Positions 24,086-35,308 of a stretch of DNA of 64,000 nucleotides are shown here, piece after piece. The notes beneath the pieces are model-generated. The model ran no database searches, was not told the DNA's origin, and saw only the letters and a program-made list of their open reading frames with translations. Made by a program: the position numbers and the translations under genes. The stretch is from Candidatus Sulfopaludibacter sp. SbA3 (GTDB lineage Bacteria > Acidobacteriota > Terriglobia > Bryobacterales > Bryobacteraceae), in assembly GCA_945890485.1 (NCBI GenBank), contig CAMDCN010000001.1, positions 310,001-374,000 of the forward strand, read 5' to 3'. How positions within the stretch are numbered: the first letter of the stretch is position 1; every line of letters begins with the position of its first letter.

Positions 24086-26388
24086 TACTTCTTCTTTTTC
24101 TTGCGGGGTGGGCGGTGCTCCCACAGGCTGAAGGTGAGCCGGCGTTCGACGCCATCGACCCGATCCAGGACGACGCGGATGGTATCGCCGATGGAGAACT
24201 CGCGGCGGGTCTTCTCCCCGATGAGGCGGCGGGCGCCTTCGATGAAGCGGAATCGTTCGCCGGGCAAAGCGTCGATGGGCAGCAGGCCTTCGATGAACAG
24301 GTCCGTGAGTTCGACGAACATGCCGAACTTGGTAACCGAGATGATGACGCCATCGAACTCGTCGCCGACGCGGTCGATCATGAACTGCACCTTTTTCCAT
24401 TCAACGAGTTCGCGTTCGGCTTCGGCGGCGCGGCGTTCCGTGAACGAGCAGTCGGTGGCGATCTCTTCGAGCTGCTCCTCCGTCCAAACGGCTCCCTGGC
24501 CGTCGAACAAGCCACCGAGGATGCGGTGGATCATCAGATCGGGATAGCGGCGGATGGGCGACGTGAAGTGCGTGTAGGTATCGGCGGCGAGGGCGAAGTG
24601 GCCAACATTTTCATGGGAGTAGCGGGCCTGCTTGAGCGAACGCAACATGAGGAAGCTGAGGATGCGCTCCTCCGCGGAGCCGTCGAGCTTGGCGATGAGC
24701 TTCTGGTAGGCGCGGGAGGTGACCTGGATGCGTTCGTCGGCGAGGATGAGATCGCGGCGTTCCTTGCGTCCGTCGCGGCGGCGTTCCACCACCTTGTGCT
24801 TCTTCACCGGAATGGCGGCGAAGCCAAGTGAGTAGCCGAACTGGGCGGCTACCTCCTCAAATTCGGCGACCTTCTTGAAATCAGGGGTCTCGTGAATACG
24901 ATAGATACCGGGAATGCCGGCCGCTTCAATGTGCGCCGCGACGGCTTCATTGGCGGCGAGCATGAACTCTTCGATTAAGCGATGGGCGATATTGCGGGGG
25001 GCGCGGGTGACGCCGACCATGAAGCCGTGTTCGTCAAACTCGATCAACGGTTCGGGCAGGTCGAAGTCGATGGAGCCCCGCTTGACGCGCTTGCGGTTAA
25101 GGACGAGCGCGAGTTCGCGCATGTTTTCAAAATGGGGCACCAGGGCAACGTACTGGGTTCGTTCCGCTTCGTCGCCGTCGAGAATTTTGTGGACGGCGGT
25201 GTAGGTCATGCGGGCCGCCGAACGGATGACGCCGCGGTGGAAGGTTTGGGCGACGACATCGCCGGTGCGATCGAGTTCGAGTTCGGCGGAGAGGACGAGG
25301 CGGTCCTGGTTCGGGACCAGCGAGCAGAGGTTGGTGGATAGCTCGTGCGGGAGCATGGGGACGGCACGGTCCGGGAAGTAGACGCTGGTGCCACGGAAGA
25401 TGGCTTCCTTGTCGATAGGGCTGCCGGGTTGGACGTAGTGGCTGACGTCAGCGATGTGGACGTCGAGCTTCCAGTGGCCGTTGGCAAGGGGTTCGACATA
25501 GATGGCGTCGTCGAAGTCGCGGGCGGTTTCGCCGTCGATGGTGACGATGGGGAGGTGGCGATAGTCGCGGCGGCGGGCGATCTCGTCGGCCGGGATTTCG
25601 GGGGGAATGGCGCGGGCCTGCGCGAGGACGGAGTCAGGGAACGTGTGCGGCAGGTGGTGCTTGCGGATGGTGATTTCGACATCGAGGCCGAAGTCGCCTT
25701 CGCGGCCGAGCACTTCTATGACGCGGCCGATGCCGTCTTCGTGTTCGGTGGGGAACTCGAGGACTTCGACGTCGACGATGGCGCCGTTCATGTCCTCGGC
25801 GGTGCGGTATTCGCGCACGGCGGGGCCGGTGCGGTCAGCCGCAGCGGAACGGGGAATTTCGTAGCCGTCCGGAATGAAGAGCCATTGATGAATGCGGTCG
25901 TCGTGAGGCTTGACCCAGTTGCCGCGGTTGCGAACGCGGAACTCGCCGACGACGGTGGCGTGAGCGCGGCTGAGGATCTGGAGGATTTCGCCGTCGGCTT
26001 TGCCGTCACGGCCGATGAAGCCGATCTGCACCAGGACGCGATCGCCGTGCATGGCGGCGGTGACGAACTTGGCGGGGATGAAGATGTCGCCGACGAGACC
26101 TTCAATCTTGTGGGCGGGGGCGACGAAGCCGTAGCCGTCGCGATGCATGCTGAGGCGGCCAGTGGCGAACTCGCGGCTCCCTTTCGCCGCGACGTACTGG
26201 CCGGTGCGGAATTCGATGAGGTCGCCCTTGCTAGTGAGGCGGAGGAGGGTCTCTTCGAGGGCTTGGCGCTGGTCGCCGCGGGCGGAGAGTTCGCGAACAA
26301 GGTTCTTGAAACTGGCGCGGCTGTGAGGGAGGCGCTGAATGCGGTCGAGCACTTCGCGGTCGGACAGGTAGAATGAGGGAGTTTCCAA
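24082..26388 (-). CDS. rnr: Ribonuclease R (RNB-family exoribonuclease)
   Basis: This is a 768-residue 3'-5' exoribonuclease. In order it holds an N-terminal winged helix, cold-shock OB domains ('HRDGYGFVAPAHKIEGLVGD'), the RNB catalytic domain ('VTIDGETARDFDDAIYVEPL' with its metal-binding aspartates, 'SHYVQPGSPIDKEA'), the 'HFTSPIRRYPDLMIHR' signature and a C-terminal S1 domain. A basic tail, PRKKKKKY, ends it. It degrades structured RNA. The ATG at 26386-26388 lies only 5 bp from the start of the divergent kinase gene, so its promoter would have to lie inside that gene. Confidence 0.95.
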   Translation of the reverse strand: METPSFYLSDREVLDRIQRLPHSRASFKNLVRELSARGDQRQALEETLLRLTSKGDLIEFRTGQYVAAKGSREFATGRLSMHRDGYGFVAPAHKIEGLVGDIFIPAKFVTAAMHGDRVLVQIGFIGRDGKADGEILQILSRAHATVVGEFRVRNRGNWVKPHDDRIHQWLFIPDGYEIPRSAAADRTGPAVREYRTAEDMNGAIVDVEVLEFPTEHEDGIGRVIEVLGREGDFGLDVEITIRKHHLPHTFPDSVLAQARAIPPEIPADEIARRRDYRHLPIVTIDGETARDFDDAIYVEPLANGHWKLDVHIADVSHYVQPGSPIDKEAIFRGTSVYFPDRAVPMLPHELSTNLCSLVPNQDRLVLSAELELDRTGDVVAQTFHRGVIRSAARMTYTAVHKILDGDEAERTQYVALVPHFENMRELALVLNRKRVKRGSIDFDLPEPLIEFDEHGFMVGVTRAPRNIAHRLIEEFMLAANEAVAAHIEAAGIPGIYRIHETPDFKKVAEFEEVAAQFGYSLGFAAIPVKKHKVVERRRDGRKERRDLILADERIQVTSRAYQKLIAKLDGSAEERILSFLMLRSLKQARYSHENVGHFALAADTYTHFTSPIRRYPDLMIHRILGGLFDGQGAVWTEEQLEEIATDCSFTERRAAEAERELVEWKKVQFMIDRVGDEFDGVIISVTKFGMFVELTDLFIEGLLPIDALPGERFRFIEGARRLIGEKTRREFSIGDTIRVVLDRVDGVERRLTFSLWEHRPPRKKKKKY

Positions 26389-26393
26389 AACGT

Positions 26394-26876
26394 ATGGACC
26401 TACTTAATGTTCCCATCAATTTTCCCGCTGATGCCAACGTCATTATCGGGCAGAGCCACTTCATCAAGACGGTGGAGGATATCTATGAAGCGATCGTGAA
26501 CACGAACCCGACGATGGAGTTCGGGATTGCGTTCAATGAAGCTTCCGGGCCGTGCCTGACGCGGTTCGATGGCAATGACCAAGCGTTGATTGATTGCGCT
26601 ATCGACAACGCGCAGCGGATCGGGGCCGGGCATTTGTTCGTGGTAGTGATGCAGAAGGGGTTCCCCATCAACGTGCTGGCCCGGATCAAAGAGGTGCCGG
26701 AGGTGGTGAACATCTTTTGCGCAACAGCGAATCCGTTGAGCGTGATTGTGGCGCAGGGGGAGACGGGGCGGGGTGTTTTGGGCGTGATTGATGGCTTTTC
26801 GCCGAAGCGGGTGGAGAACGAAGAAGACATTGCCGCGCGGAAAGCGTTTCTGCGGAAGATTGGGTACAAACGATGA
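26394..26876 (+). CDS. Adenosine-specific kinase family protein (DUF355)
   Basis: This is a 160-residue protein of the 'adenosine-specific kinase' family, first described from archaea. Recognisable stretches are 'DANVIIGQSHFIKTVEDIYE', 'FGIAFNEASGPCLTRFDGND', 'GAGHLFVVVMQKGFPINVL', 'VPEVVNIFCATANP' and 'QGETGRGVLGVIDGFSPKRV'. Family members bind adenine nucleotides; the physiological reaction is uncertain. The start at 26394 follows a GAGGGAG Shine-Dalgarno sequence about 10 nt upstream. The following epimerase gene overlaps as ATGA. Confidence 0.85.
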   Translation: MDLLNVPINFPADANVIIGQSHFIKTVEDIYEAIVNTNPTMEFGIAFNEASGPCLTRFDGNDQALIDCAIDNAQRIGAGHLFVVVMQKGFPINVLARIKEVPEVVNIFCATANPLSVIVAQGETGRGVLGVIDGFSPKRVENEEDIAARKAFLRKIGYKR

Positions 26877-27883
26877 TTCGGACAATTGAAGATTTAGAAG
26901 ACCTGCTTTCGCTGCCGAGCGAGGCCGACATTGCGGCGATGGCCAAGCTTGACGGGGATCTGATGATCCTGGGCGTGGGCGGGAAGATGGGGCCGACGCT
27001 AGCGATGCGGGCGCGGCGGGCGATGGATCAGGCCGGCGTCCGGCGCCGCGTTTACGGCGTGGCGCGGTTCTCCGATCTGGATACGCGGGACCGGTTGGCG
27101 GCAGCGGGCGTGGAATGTCTGCAGGCCGATCTGCTGGATCGCGCGCAAGTGGAATCGTTGCCGGAGTGCGAATACATCATCCACGCCGCGGGACGGAAGT
27201 TCGGGTCGGCCGCGGATCCGTCGCTGACGTGGGCGATGAACGTGTTGGTGCCGGCGATCGTTTGTGAACGGTTCCGGACGTCAAAGATCGTCGCCTTTTC
27301 GAGCGGGAATGTGTATTCGTTTTCGCGATACGGGGCGACGGAACAGGACGCGCCCGTGCCGGTTGGCGAATACGCCTGGACGGGCCTTGGGCGGGAGCGG
27401 ATGTTCGAGTATCACGCCAAACGGCTGGGCACGCCGACCGTTCTGCTGCGGCTGAACTATGCGCAGGACTTGCGCTATGGGGTGCTGCTGGAAATTGGCA
27501 CGAAGGTGTTTGAGCGGCGGCCGGTGGACGTGACCATGGGCGCGGTGAACGCCATTTGGCAGGGCGACGCGAACTCGGTGGCGCTACGCGCGTTTCCGTA
27601 CGCAGCGTCGCCGGCAGCAGTGATCAATCTCGCCGGCCCGGAAACGTTGAGTGTGCGGACGGTGGCCAAAGCGTTCGGCAAGCATTTCGGAGTGACGCCG
27701 GAGTTCACGGGCGAAGAGGCGCCGGAGTCGCTTTTGAATGACGCTGGCAAGTGTCAACGACTGTTCGGCTATCCGAGTGTGACGCCGGACGAGATGATTG
27801 AATGGATGGCGCAATGGATCGGCATGGGCGGCGCAACGCATGGTAAGCCGACCGGATTTATGACCAGGGACGGGAAATTTTAG
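26873..27883 (+). CDS. NAD(P)-dependent epimerase/dehydratase family protein
   Basis: This is a 336-residue extended-SDR protein. It has a nucleotide-binding loop 'LMILGVGGKMGPTLAMRA', 'YIIHAAGRKFG' and 'KIVAFSSGNVYSF'. The active-site Tyr/Lys spacing is replaced by 'YAWTGLGRERMFEYH', so the canonical YxxxK is absent and catalysis may be altered. It lies between an adenosine-specific kinase (4-bp overlap) and a DapA-like aldolase (2-bp gap). The substrate is unknown, perhaps a sugar acid or a nucleotide-linked compound. Confidence 0.8.
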   Translation: MIRTIEDLEDLLSLPSEADIAAMAKLDGDLMILGVGGKMGPTLAMRARRAMDQAGVRRRVYGVARFSDLDTRDRLAAAGVECLQADLLDRAQVESLPECEYIIHAAGRKFGSAADPSLTWAMNVLVPAIVCERFRTSKIVAFSSGNVYSFSRYGATEQDAPVPVGEYAWTGLGRERMFEYHAKRLGTPTVLLRLNYAQDLRYGVLLEIGTKVFERRPVDVTMGAVNAIWQGDANSVALRAFPYAASPAAVINLAGPETLSVRTVAKAFGKHFGVTPEFTGEEAPESLLNDAGKCQRLFGYPSVTPDEMIEWMAQWIGMGGATHGKPTGFMTRDGKF

Positions 27884-27885
27884 AT

Positions 27886-30160
<2,275 letters not shown>

Positions 30161-30167
30161 CCGTTCG

Positions 30168-31223
30168 CTAAAGCAGTTTCTCTACCATCTGGAGAAACTC
30201 GGCGGCGACGACCGGTTGATCAAACTGCTGTACCCGGGCAAAGCCCTCCTGGCCAATCGTGGTCCGGAGGGCCGGGTCGGCCGCGAGTCGCGTCAGTTGC
30301 TCGGCGAGTGAGGCCGGGCTGTCCGGGTCGGCAAGCAGCGCGTGGGGCGCCACTTCGGGAACGGCGGCGGCGCGGACGGCGACGATGGGTTTCGCCGCGG
30401 CCATGGCTTCGAGAAACACGACGCCGAAGCCTTCTTGCACGGATGGGAGGCAAAAGACGTCGCACTGCTGATACTCGATAGCGAGCTGAGATGGTTCCGC
30501 ATTGCCGAGCCAATGGACTGCGCATTCCAAGCCAAGTTCGCTTGTGAGCTGGCGCAGTCGGTTCGCCTCGGCGCCGTCGCCGACGATGCGCAACTGGATA
30601 TTGTCGATGGAGCGCCGGGCAAGGGCAATCGCACGTAGCAGCATGTTCACGCGCTTCCGGGGAAAGAAGCGGCAGACACAGAGAACGGTGAAATGGCGCG
30701 GGTCAGGCTGGGCGGGATTCTTGCGGAACGATTCCTTCCATAGGGCGAGGTTGATGGGCTCGGGAATCACCTGAACTGGGGCGCAAGGGCCATAGAGACT
30801 GGTGATGCGCCCGGCGGAGTACGCGCTGCTCGTGGTCACCCGGTTGGCTCGCTGAACGTGCCGGCGCTCCCAGCGGCTTTGCAGCCCAAGGAGAAGGCGA
30901 TTGATTCCCCGCTCGTGGATCCGTTCGTCGGCGATGACCCCTTTTACGGCGGCCAGATGGGGCGGGCCGCTTGTGCCGGCGAGGCGATAGCCGTCGAGAT
31001 CGTAGCCGATCGTGGCGTCACAATCGCTCCGGTCCAAGGTCGTGATCCATCGATTGAAGAGATACCGCTCCGCCGTGAAGTTTGGCAGGCGGGAACGCGG
31101 ACCGATGACTTCGACGGTGGCGCCCGCGGCTCGCAGGCCATTCACCAAGCTATTCAGGCCGGAGAAGGTGCCGCTCCCTTGCACCACATTAAACGGCGTG
31201 GCCGTATAGAAACGGAGCTTCAA
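30168..31223 (-). CDS. Glycosyltransferase family 4 (GT-B)
   Basis: This is a 351-residue GT4 enzyme. The N-terminal half has 'GSGTFSGLNSLVNGLRAAG'. The C-terminal nucleotide-sugar site has 'TVLCVCRFFPRKRVNMLLRA', 'QLRIVGDGAEANRLRQL' and the E-x7-E motif region 'CLPSVQEGFGVVFLEAMAAA'. It transfers a sugar from an activated donor to a glycan or lipid acceptor in the cytoplasm. Its start codon overlaps the stop of the upstream dipeptide epimerase gene by 4 bp. Confidence 0.9.
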   Translation of the reverse strand: MKLRFYTATPFNVVQGSGTFSGLNSLVNGLRAAGATVEVIGPRSRLPNFTAERYLFNRWITTLDRSDCDATIGYDLDGYRLAGTSGPPHLAAVKGVIADERIHERGINRLLLGLQSRWERRHVQRANRVTTSSAYSAGRITSLYGPCAPVQVIPEPINLALWKESFRKNPAQPDPRHFTVLCVCRFFPRKRVNMLLRAIALARRSIDNIQLRIVGDGAEANRLRQLTSELGLECAVHWLGNAEPSQLAIEYQQCDVFCLPSVQEGFGVVFLEAMAAAKPIVAVRAAAVPEVAPHALLADPDSPASLAEQLTRLAADPALRTTIGQEGFARVQQFDQPVVAAEFLQMVEKLL

Positions 31224-32302
31224 GCGCGGAGCCGGGATTCCGTCAGACCGAGACCGTTTCCAGAGGGGAGGGTCAGCTTGCCCTTGACTACGCGCACCCC
31301 GGTGAAGGGATCGTTGGCGATGAGCAGGTTCCCATCGAGGTCGGCGTAATCAACGAGCGGTGAAAGCTGAGCGGCGGCGGTGATGGCGACTGAGCTGGAG
31401 ATCATGCAGCCAAGCATCGTCTTCAGGCCAAGGCTGCGGGAGATCTGGATCATGCGGTAGCCCTGCAGAAGGCCGCCGGCTTTATCGATCTTGATATTAA
31501 CGCCATCGTAAGCTTGGGCCAGTTTGGGGATGTCGGCGGGCCGCAGGCAGGCCTCGTCGGCGATGATCGGGATGTGGACGCGCTGGCGCACGTAGCGGGT
31601 CTCCTCGACCATGTGGGCGGGCATGGGCTGCTCGATAAATTCGACGCCCATCTTTTCGAGCCAGTTGATCTTGCGTACGGCTTCGTCTTTATCCTTCCAG
31701 CCTTCGTTGGCGTCGACGCGGAGCGGTTTCTTCGTGACGCTGCGAACGGCCTCGATAACCTCGTCGTCGTTCGTCAGCCCGACCTTGATCTTGAGCACAG
31801 GATAGGCTTCGGCCTCACGGACCTTTTGCCGGATGACTTCGGCTTTGTCGATACCGATCGAAAATGTTGTCAGCGGCGCGTCTTTCGGATCGAGTCCCCA
31901 GAGCGCATGAACAGGCAGGCCGCGGTTCTGGGCGACCCAATCATGAATGGCAATATCGATCGCAGCTTTGGCGGCCCAATCGGCGTCACTCTGGCGGAGA
32001 ACCCAGTCGATGACTTTGCCAAACTGGCGGAGATCCATCCGCGAAAGTTCCGGAGCGAGCCGGTTGACGAAAGCAACACCGGATTCGGCGGATTCGCCGT
32101 AGCGCAAAATGCCGGCACCTTCACCGCGCCCGATGATGCCACCCTGGTGAATGGATGTGTAGAGAACGTCGCGGTAAGTGCTCGAGCTCATCACCGTCGT
32201 CCAGGTGTGTTTCAACTGGAGCCGCTGCGCGTTGGCACGAAGCGGATGGACCTCGGCGAGGACCGGGAGGGCGGCGAGCCCGAGCAGCGACCGACGAGTC
32301 AT
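31220..32302 (-). CDS. Exported dipeptide epimerase (enolase superfamily, MLE subgroup)
   Basis: This is a 360-residue enolase-superfamily enzyme. The MLE-type catalytic set is complete: K171-I-K173, metal ligands D197 ('RVDANEGW'), E224 ('FIEQPMPAH') and D249 ('IIADEACLRP'), and K271 ('NIKIDKAGG'). This matches L-Ala-D/L-Glu epimerases, which recycle peptidoglycan peptides. The N-terminus TRRSLLG plus a hydrophobic stretch ending in ANA is a twin-arginine-type signal, so it is probably exported folded. That is unusual for a family that is normally cytoplasmic. Confidence 0.87.
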   Translation of the reverse strand: MTRRSLLGLAALPVLAEVHPLRANAQRLQLKHTWTTVMSSSTYRDVLYTSIHQGGIIGRGEGAGILRYGESAESGVAFVNRLAPELSRMDLRQFGKVIDWVLRQSDADWAAKAAIDIAIHDWVAQNRGLPVHALWGLDPKDAPLTTFSIGIDKAEVIRQKVREAEAYPVLKIKVGLTNDDEVIEAVRSVTKKPLRVDANEGWKDKDEAVRKINWLEKMGVEFIEQPMPAHMVEETRYVRQRVHIPIIADEACLRPADIPKLAQAYDGVNIKIDKAGGLLQGYRMIQISRSLGLKTMLGCMISSSVAITAAAQLSPLVDYADLDGNLLIANDPFTGVRVVKGKLTLPSGNGLGLTESRLRA

Positions 32303-32303
32303 C

Positions 32304-32729
32304 TTATTTTGCGCAGTGCTGAGCGAAGGCGTTCTTCAACTCTTCAGCAATCAGGAACATGTCGCGGCTTTCGATCTGATGGCGGTGCATCATGTAAACC
32401 GGCTTGCCATCTTTGAAAATGGCGACCGACGGGGAACTGGGAGGCAGGGGCGAAAGATGTTCGCGAACCCGTGCCACGGCTTCCACATCGCCACCGGCGA
32501 AAACGGTAGCGGCGACATCCGGCTTGACCGGAGAATCCGCAAGGGCCCGAACGATTCCGGGGCGAGCCTTTCCAGCCGCGCAACCGCAAACGGAGTTCAC
32601 AACCATCATCACGGTGCCTTTGCCGGGAGCAAGCAAGGCGTCGACTTCTTCGGGGGTGCGGGTTTCGACGATGCCGTGGTTGGTCAGGTCTTGCCGCATG
32701 ATGCCAATGAGATGCTCTGGATATTGCAT
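32304..32729 (-). CDS. BrxA/BrxB-family bacilliredoxin (YphP/YqiW)
   Basis: This is a 141-residue thioredoxin-fold protein with the signature C48-G-C50 in 'VVNSVCGCAAGKARPG'. The C-terminal 'PSVAIFKDGKPVYMMHRHQI' also matches the YphP/YqiW family. In Firmicutes these remove bacillithiol from proteins; the thiol used here is unknown. The start at 32729 (MQYPEHLIGIM) matches the family N-terminus. A longer frame upstream is ignored. It is followed by the dipeptide epimerase gene, 1 bp away. Confidence 0.88.
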   Translation of the reverse strand: MQYPEHLIGIMRQDLTNHGIVETRTPEEVDALLAPGKGTVMMVVNSVCGCAAGKARPGIVRALADSPVKPDVAATVFAGGDVEAVARVREHLSPLPPSSPSVAIFKDGKPVYMMHRHQIESRDMFLIAEELKNAFAQHCAK

Positions 32730-32885
32730 ACCTCTAATATAGCGAATGGCTGCTATGCGGAAAGCACCAAAGCCAATCGGGCGGTGGTTGAAATCCACCA
32801 GGGGGCAGGGAAGTGCCGTGTTGAAACTATTGGAGTTATTGGTTGGCCCTCCGAGTGCAATATTGTATCGCGGGAGGAACCAGCC

Positions 32886-35294
32886 ATGTTCCGCAATTTA
32901 CTTCCGGCGCTCGTATTGACCGTCCTGACCACGGGCGGCGCGGGGGCCCAAGACGATGTGCAAGAGCAGGGGCGCGGGGTCGCTCGCGTGAGCCTGATCT
33001 CCGGAGACGTGTCCGTCCGCCGGGGTGATACGAACGAATGGGTGGCGGCCGCCATCAACGCACCGCTGATGACCGAGGACCGCGTGCTGACGGCTGCGGG
33101 ATCGCGGACGGAGGTGCAGTTCGACGCGAGTAACTTCGCGCGGCTGGCCGACGGAGCGGAGTTACGTTTGGCCGATATTGAGAACCGGCGCTACCTGGTC
33201 CGGCTAGCATCGGGAACGATGACTTGGCGCGTGTTGCGCGACCGGACGGCGGAGGTCGAAATTTCGACTCCGAGCATTTCGGTTCGGCCGATGAAGAAAG
33301 GGATCTACCGGGTGACGGTGCTTGGCGATGGCTCTACGGAGGTGACGGTACGCAGCGGCGAAGCGGAGATCTTCACGCCGCAAGGGACGGAGCGGCTGCG
33401 GAGCGGCAAGACCTTACTCGCTCGCGGAGAGGCTTCGTCGCCGGAGTTCCGCAGCGACAACGCGATTCCGATGGATGACTTTGACCGTTGGAGCCAGAGC
33501 CGCGACCGCGACCTGGAGCGCAGCCAAGGCTACCGATACGTCAGCCGGGACGTTTACGGCGTGGAGGATCTGGACGGCCATGGGCGGTGGGTGAACACTC
33601 CGGAGTATGGGCAGGTGTGGGTGCCGCAGACGAGCGCCGGCTGGGCGCCGTACCGGAACGGCCGTTGGAGTTGGATGGATTATTACGGTTGGTCGTGGGT
33701 GAGCTACGACCCGTGGGGCTGGGCTCCGTATCACTATGGCCGCTGGTTTAACCAGGTGGGCATCGGGTGGTGCTGGTGGCCGGGCCGGATGAACACGCGC
33801 CACTATTGGAGCCCGGCGCTGGTGGGCTTCTTTGGTTGGGGCGGGGGACGGGGTCTGAACGTGGGCATCGGCGTCGGGTTTGGCAACTGGGGTTGGGTTC
33901 CGCTGGCTCCGTTTGAGCGTTATAGCCCGTGGTACGGGCGTGGCTACTACGGCGGTTACCGCAACGCGGGTTATGTCAACAACAGCGTGAACATCACCAA
34001 TATCAACGTCACCAATGTGTACCGGAATGCGCGGTTTAACGACGGAGTGACCGTGATCAACGGCCAGGATTTTGGCCGCGGATCGGTGAAACATATCCGC
34101 TACGACCGGAACCAATTGAACAACGCTTCGTTCGTCCGGGGCCAACTGCCCGCGACGCCGGGACGGGAGAGCCTGCGGTGGAGCGACCGGGCCGTGAATA
34201 CGCAGCCGGGGGCTTCGCGGGGCGATGACCGCTTCTTCAGCCGGTCGCAGCCTTCACGGATTGACCGGGTTCCTTTTGAGAATCAACGCGCGGCGATGCA
34301 GGATGTTTCCCGGCGAACGTTTGGCGGCGAGAATGGTGCCAATGCGACCGGACGAGGAGGCGAGTTCCGGGGCACCGTCAGCCGGGGCGACAACCCTGCG
34401 GGTGGCGGCAATATCATGGAACGCGGTGGCGCGCGGGCCGAACAGCCTGCAGGCCGCGGCGATGCGGGCGGCGGGGCGACCCGAGCGGACTTTGCCGGGG
34501 GCGGCGCGAATACGCGGGGCGAGGTGAACCGCGGCGGCGACACCGGAAGTTGGCGGCGGTTCGGCGATACAGGCGCGGCCGGCGCCGGCGCCTCTCGCGC
34601 TGACTTCAATCAGGGCGGGCAGGCGGCTGGTGCCGGGGCGGCGACCCGTGGCGAAATCAACCGGGGCGGCGACACGGGCGGCTGGCGGCGGTTCGGCGAT
34701 GCGGGCACCCGCAGCGATACCTCCGGCGGATCTGGCGCGACTTCGCGTGGTGATATGAATCGGGGCAGCGATAATAGCGGCTGGCGGCGCTTTGGCGATG
34801 CGGGCGGTTCTCGTGGTTCGACCGGAAGCTCGGGCGCAACCTCGCGGGGCGAAGTAAACCGTGGCGGAGACTCGGGCGGATGGAACCGGCTGGGGGGTAC
34901 GTCGCGGGGGGATATGAGCGGCGGCGCGACCTCGCGTAGCAGCGACGGTTGGAACCGGTCCGGCAGTTCGCGGAGCGGAGGCAGCTCGTCGCCGACCATT
35001 CCGGATCGCGGCAGCCGTGACCGGGGCAGCTTCGGAAGCTCGATCGAAAGGAACGGCGGCGGCATGCGGTCGACGATTCCAGATCGCGGTAGCCGTGGCG
35101 GCGGTTTCGGCGGCGGCCGGATGAGTGGTCCCGTAGTGCGGGAACGCTCGTCGGGCGGCGGCGGCAGCATCGGAGGGATGTCCCGCGGTGGTGGAGGCGG
35201 TAGTGTACGCGGCGGCGATTCCGGTGGTGGTTCGCGTGGGGGTGGTGGAGGCAGCGTTGGCCGCTCTGGTGGCGGCGGCGGTAGAAACAAGTAA
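32886..35294 (+). CDS. Large secreted FecR-domain protein with Trp-rich and Gly/Arg/Ser repeat regions
   Basis: This is an 802-residue exported protein. The signal peptide is MFRNLLPALVLTVLTTGGAGA. A FecR-type beta domain covers about 30-175 ('RVSLISGDVSVRRGDTNEWV'). A Trp/Tyr-rich segment covers about 205-330 ('NGRWSWMDYYGWSWVSYDPW', of the DUF6600 type), then an Asn-rich part. From about 440 to the end it is a low-complexity Gly/Arg/Ser tail with partly regular 33-residue repeats ('NRGGDTGGWRRFGDAG'). A GGAGG Shine-Dalgarno sequence at 32873-32877 sets the start. No anti-sigma membrane helix or sigma factor is nearby, so an envelope or surface role is more likely than signalling. Confidence 0.85.
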   Translation: MFRNLLPALVLTVLTTGGAGAQDDVQEQGRGVARVSLISGDVSVRRGDTNEWVAAAINAPLMTEDRVLTAAGSRTEVQFDASNFARLADGAELRLADIENRRYLVRLASGTMTWRVLRDRTAEVEISTPSISVRPMKKGIYRVTVLGDGSTEVTVRSGEAEIFTPQGTERLRSGKTLLARGEASSPEFRSDNAIPMDDFDRWSQSRDRDLERSQGYRYVSRDVYGVEDLDGHGRWVNTPEYGQVWVPQTSAGWAPYRNGRWSWMDYYGWSWVSYDPWGWAPYHYGRWFNQVGIGWCWWPGRMNTRHYWSPALVGFFGWGGGRGLNVGIGVGFGNWGWVPLAPFERYSPWYGRGYYGGYRNAGYVNNSVNITNINVTNVYRNARFNDGVTVINGQDFGRGSVKHIRYDRNQLNNASFVRGQLPATPGRESLRWSDRAVNTQPGASRGDDRFFSRSQPSRIDRVPFENQRAAMQDVSRRTFGGENGANATGRGGEFRGTVSRGDNPAGGGNIMERGGARAEQPAGRGDAGGGATRADFAGGGANTRGEVNRGGDTGSWRRFGDTGAAGAGASRADFNQGGQAAGAGAATRGEINRGGDTGGWRRFGDAGTRSDTSGGSGATSRGDMNRGSDNSGWRRFGDAGGSRGSTGSSGATSRGEVNRGGDSGGWNRLGGTSRGDMSGGATSRSSDGWNRSGSSRSGGSSSPTIPDRGSRDRGSFGSSIERNGGGMRSTIPDRGSRGGGFGGGRMSGPVVRERSSGGGGSIGGMSRGGGGGSVRGGDSGGGSRGGGGGSVGRSGGGGGRNK
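34515..34965 (+). repeat. Degenerate 99-bp tandem repeats encoding R-G-[DE]-x-N-R-G units
   Basis: Copies of a unit reading 'RGE(V/I)NRGGDTGGWRRFGD' start at 34515, 34647, 34746 and 34845, with a decayed copy near 34908. The last three intact steps are exactly 99 bp apart. The repeat lies in frame in the FecR-domain protein gene. Confidence 0.75.
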
Positions 35295-35308
35295 GCGTCG
35301 CGACAAGG

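Noticed and set aside
25345-26376. 343-codon plus-strand frame opposite RNase R
   Set aside because: Val/Ala/Asp/Gly-rich shadow of rnr, with no motif or ribosome site.
32178-32885. N-terminal extension of 236 codons for the FecR-domain gene
   Set aside because: It runs over the bacilliredoxin and epimerase genes; a strong Shine-Dalgarno sequence and signal peptide begin at 32886.
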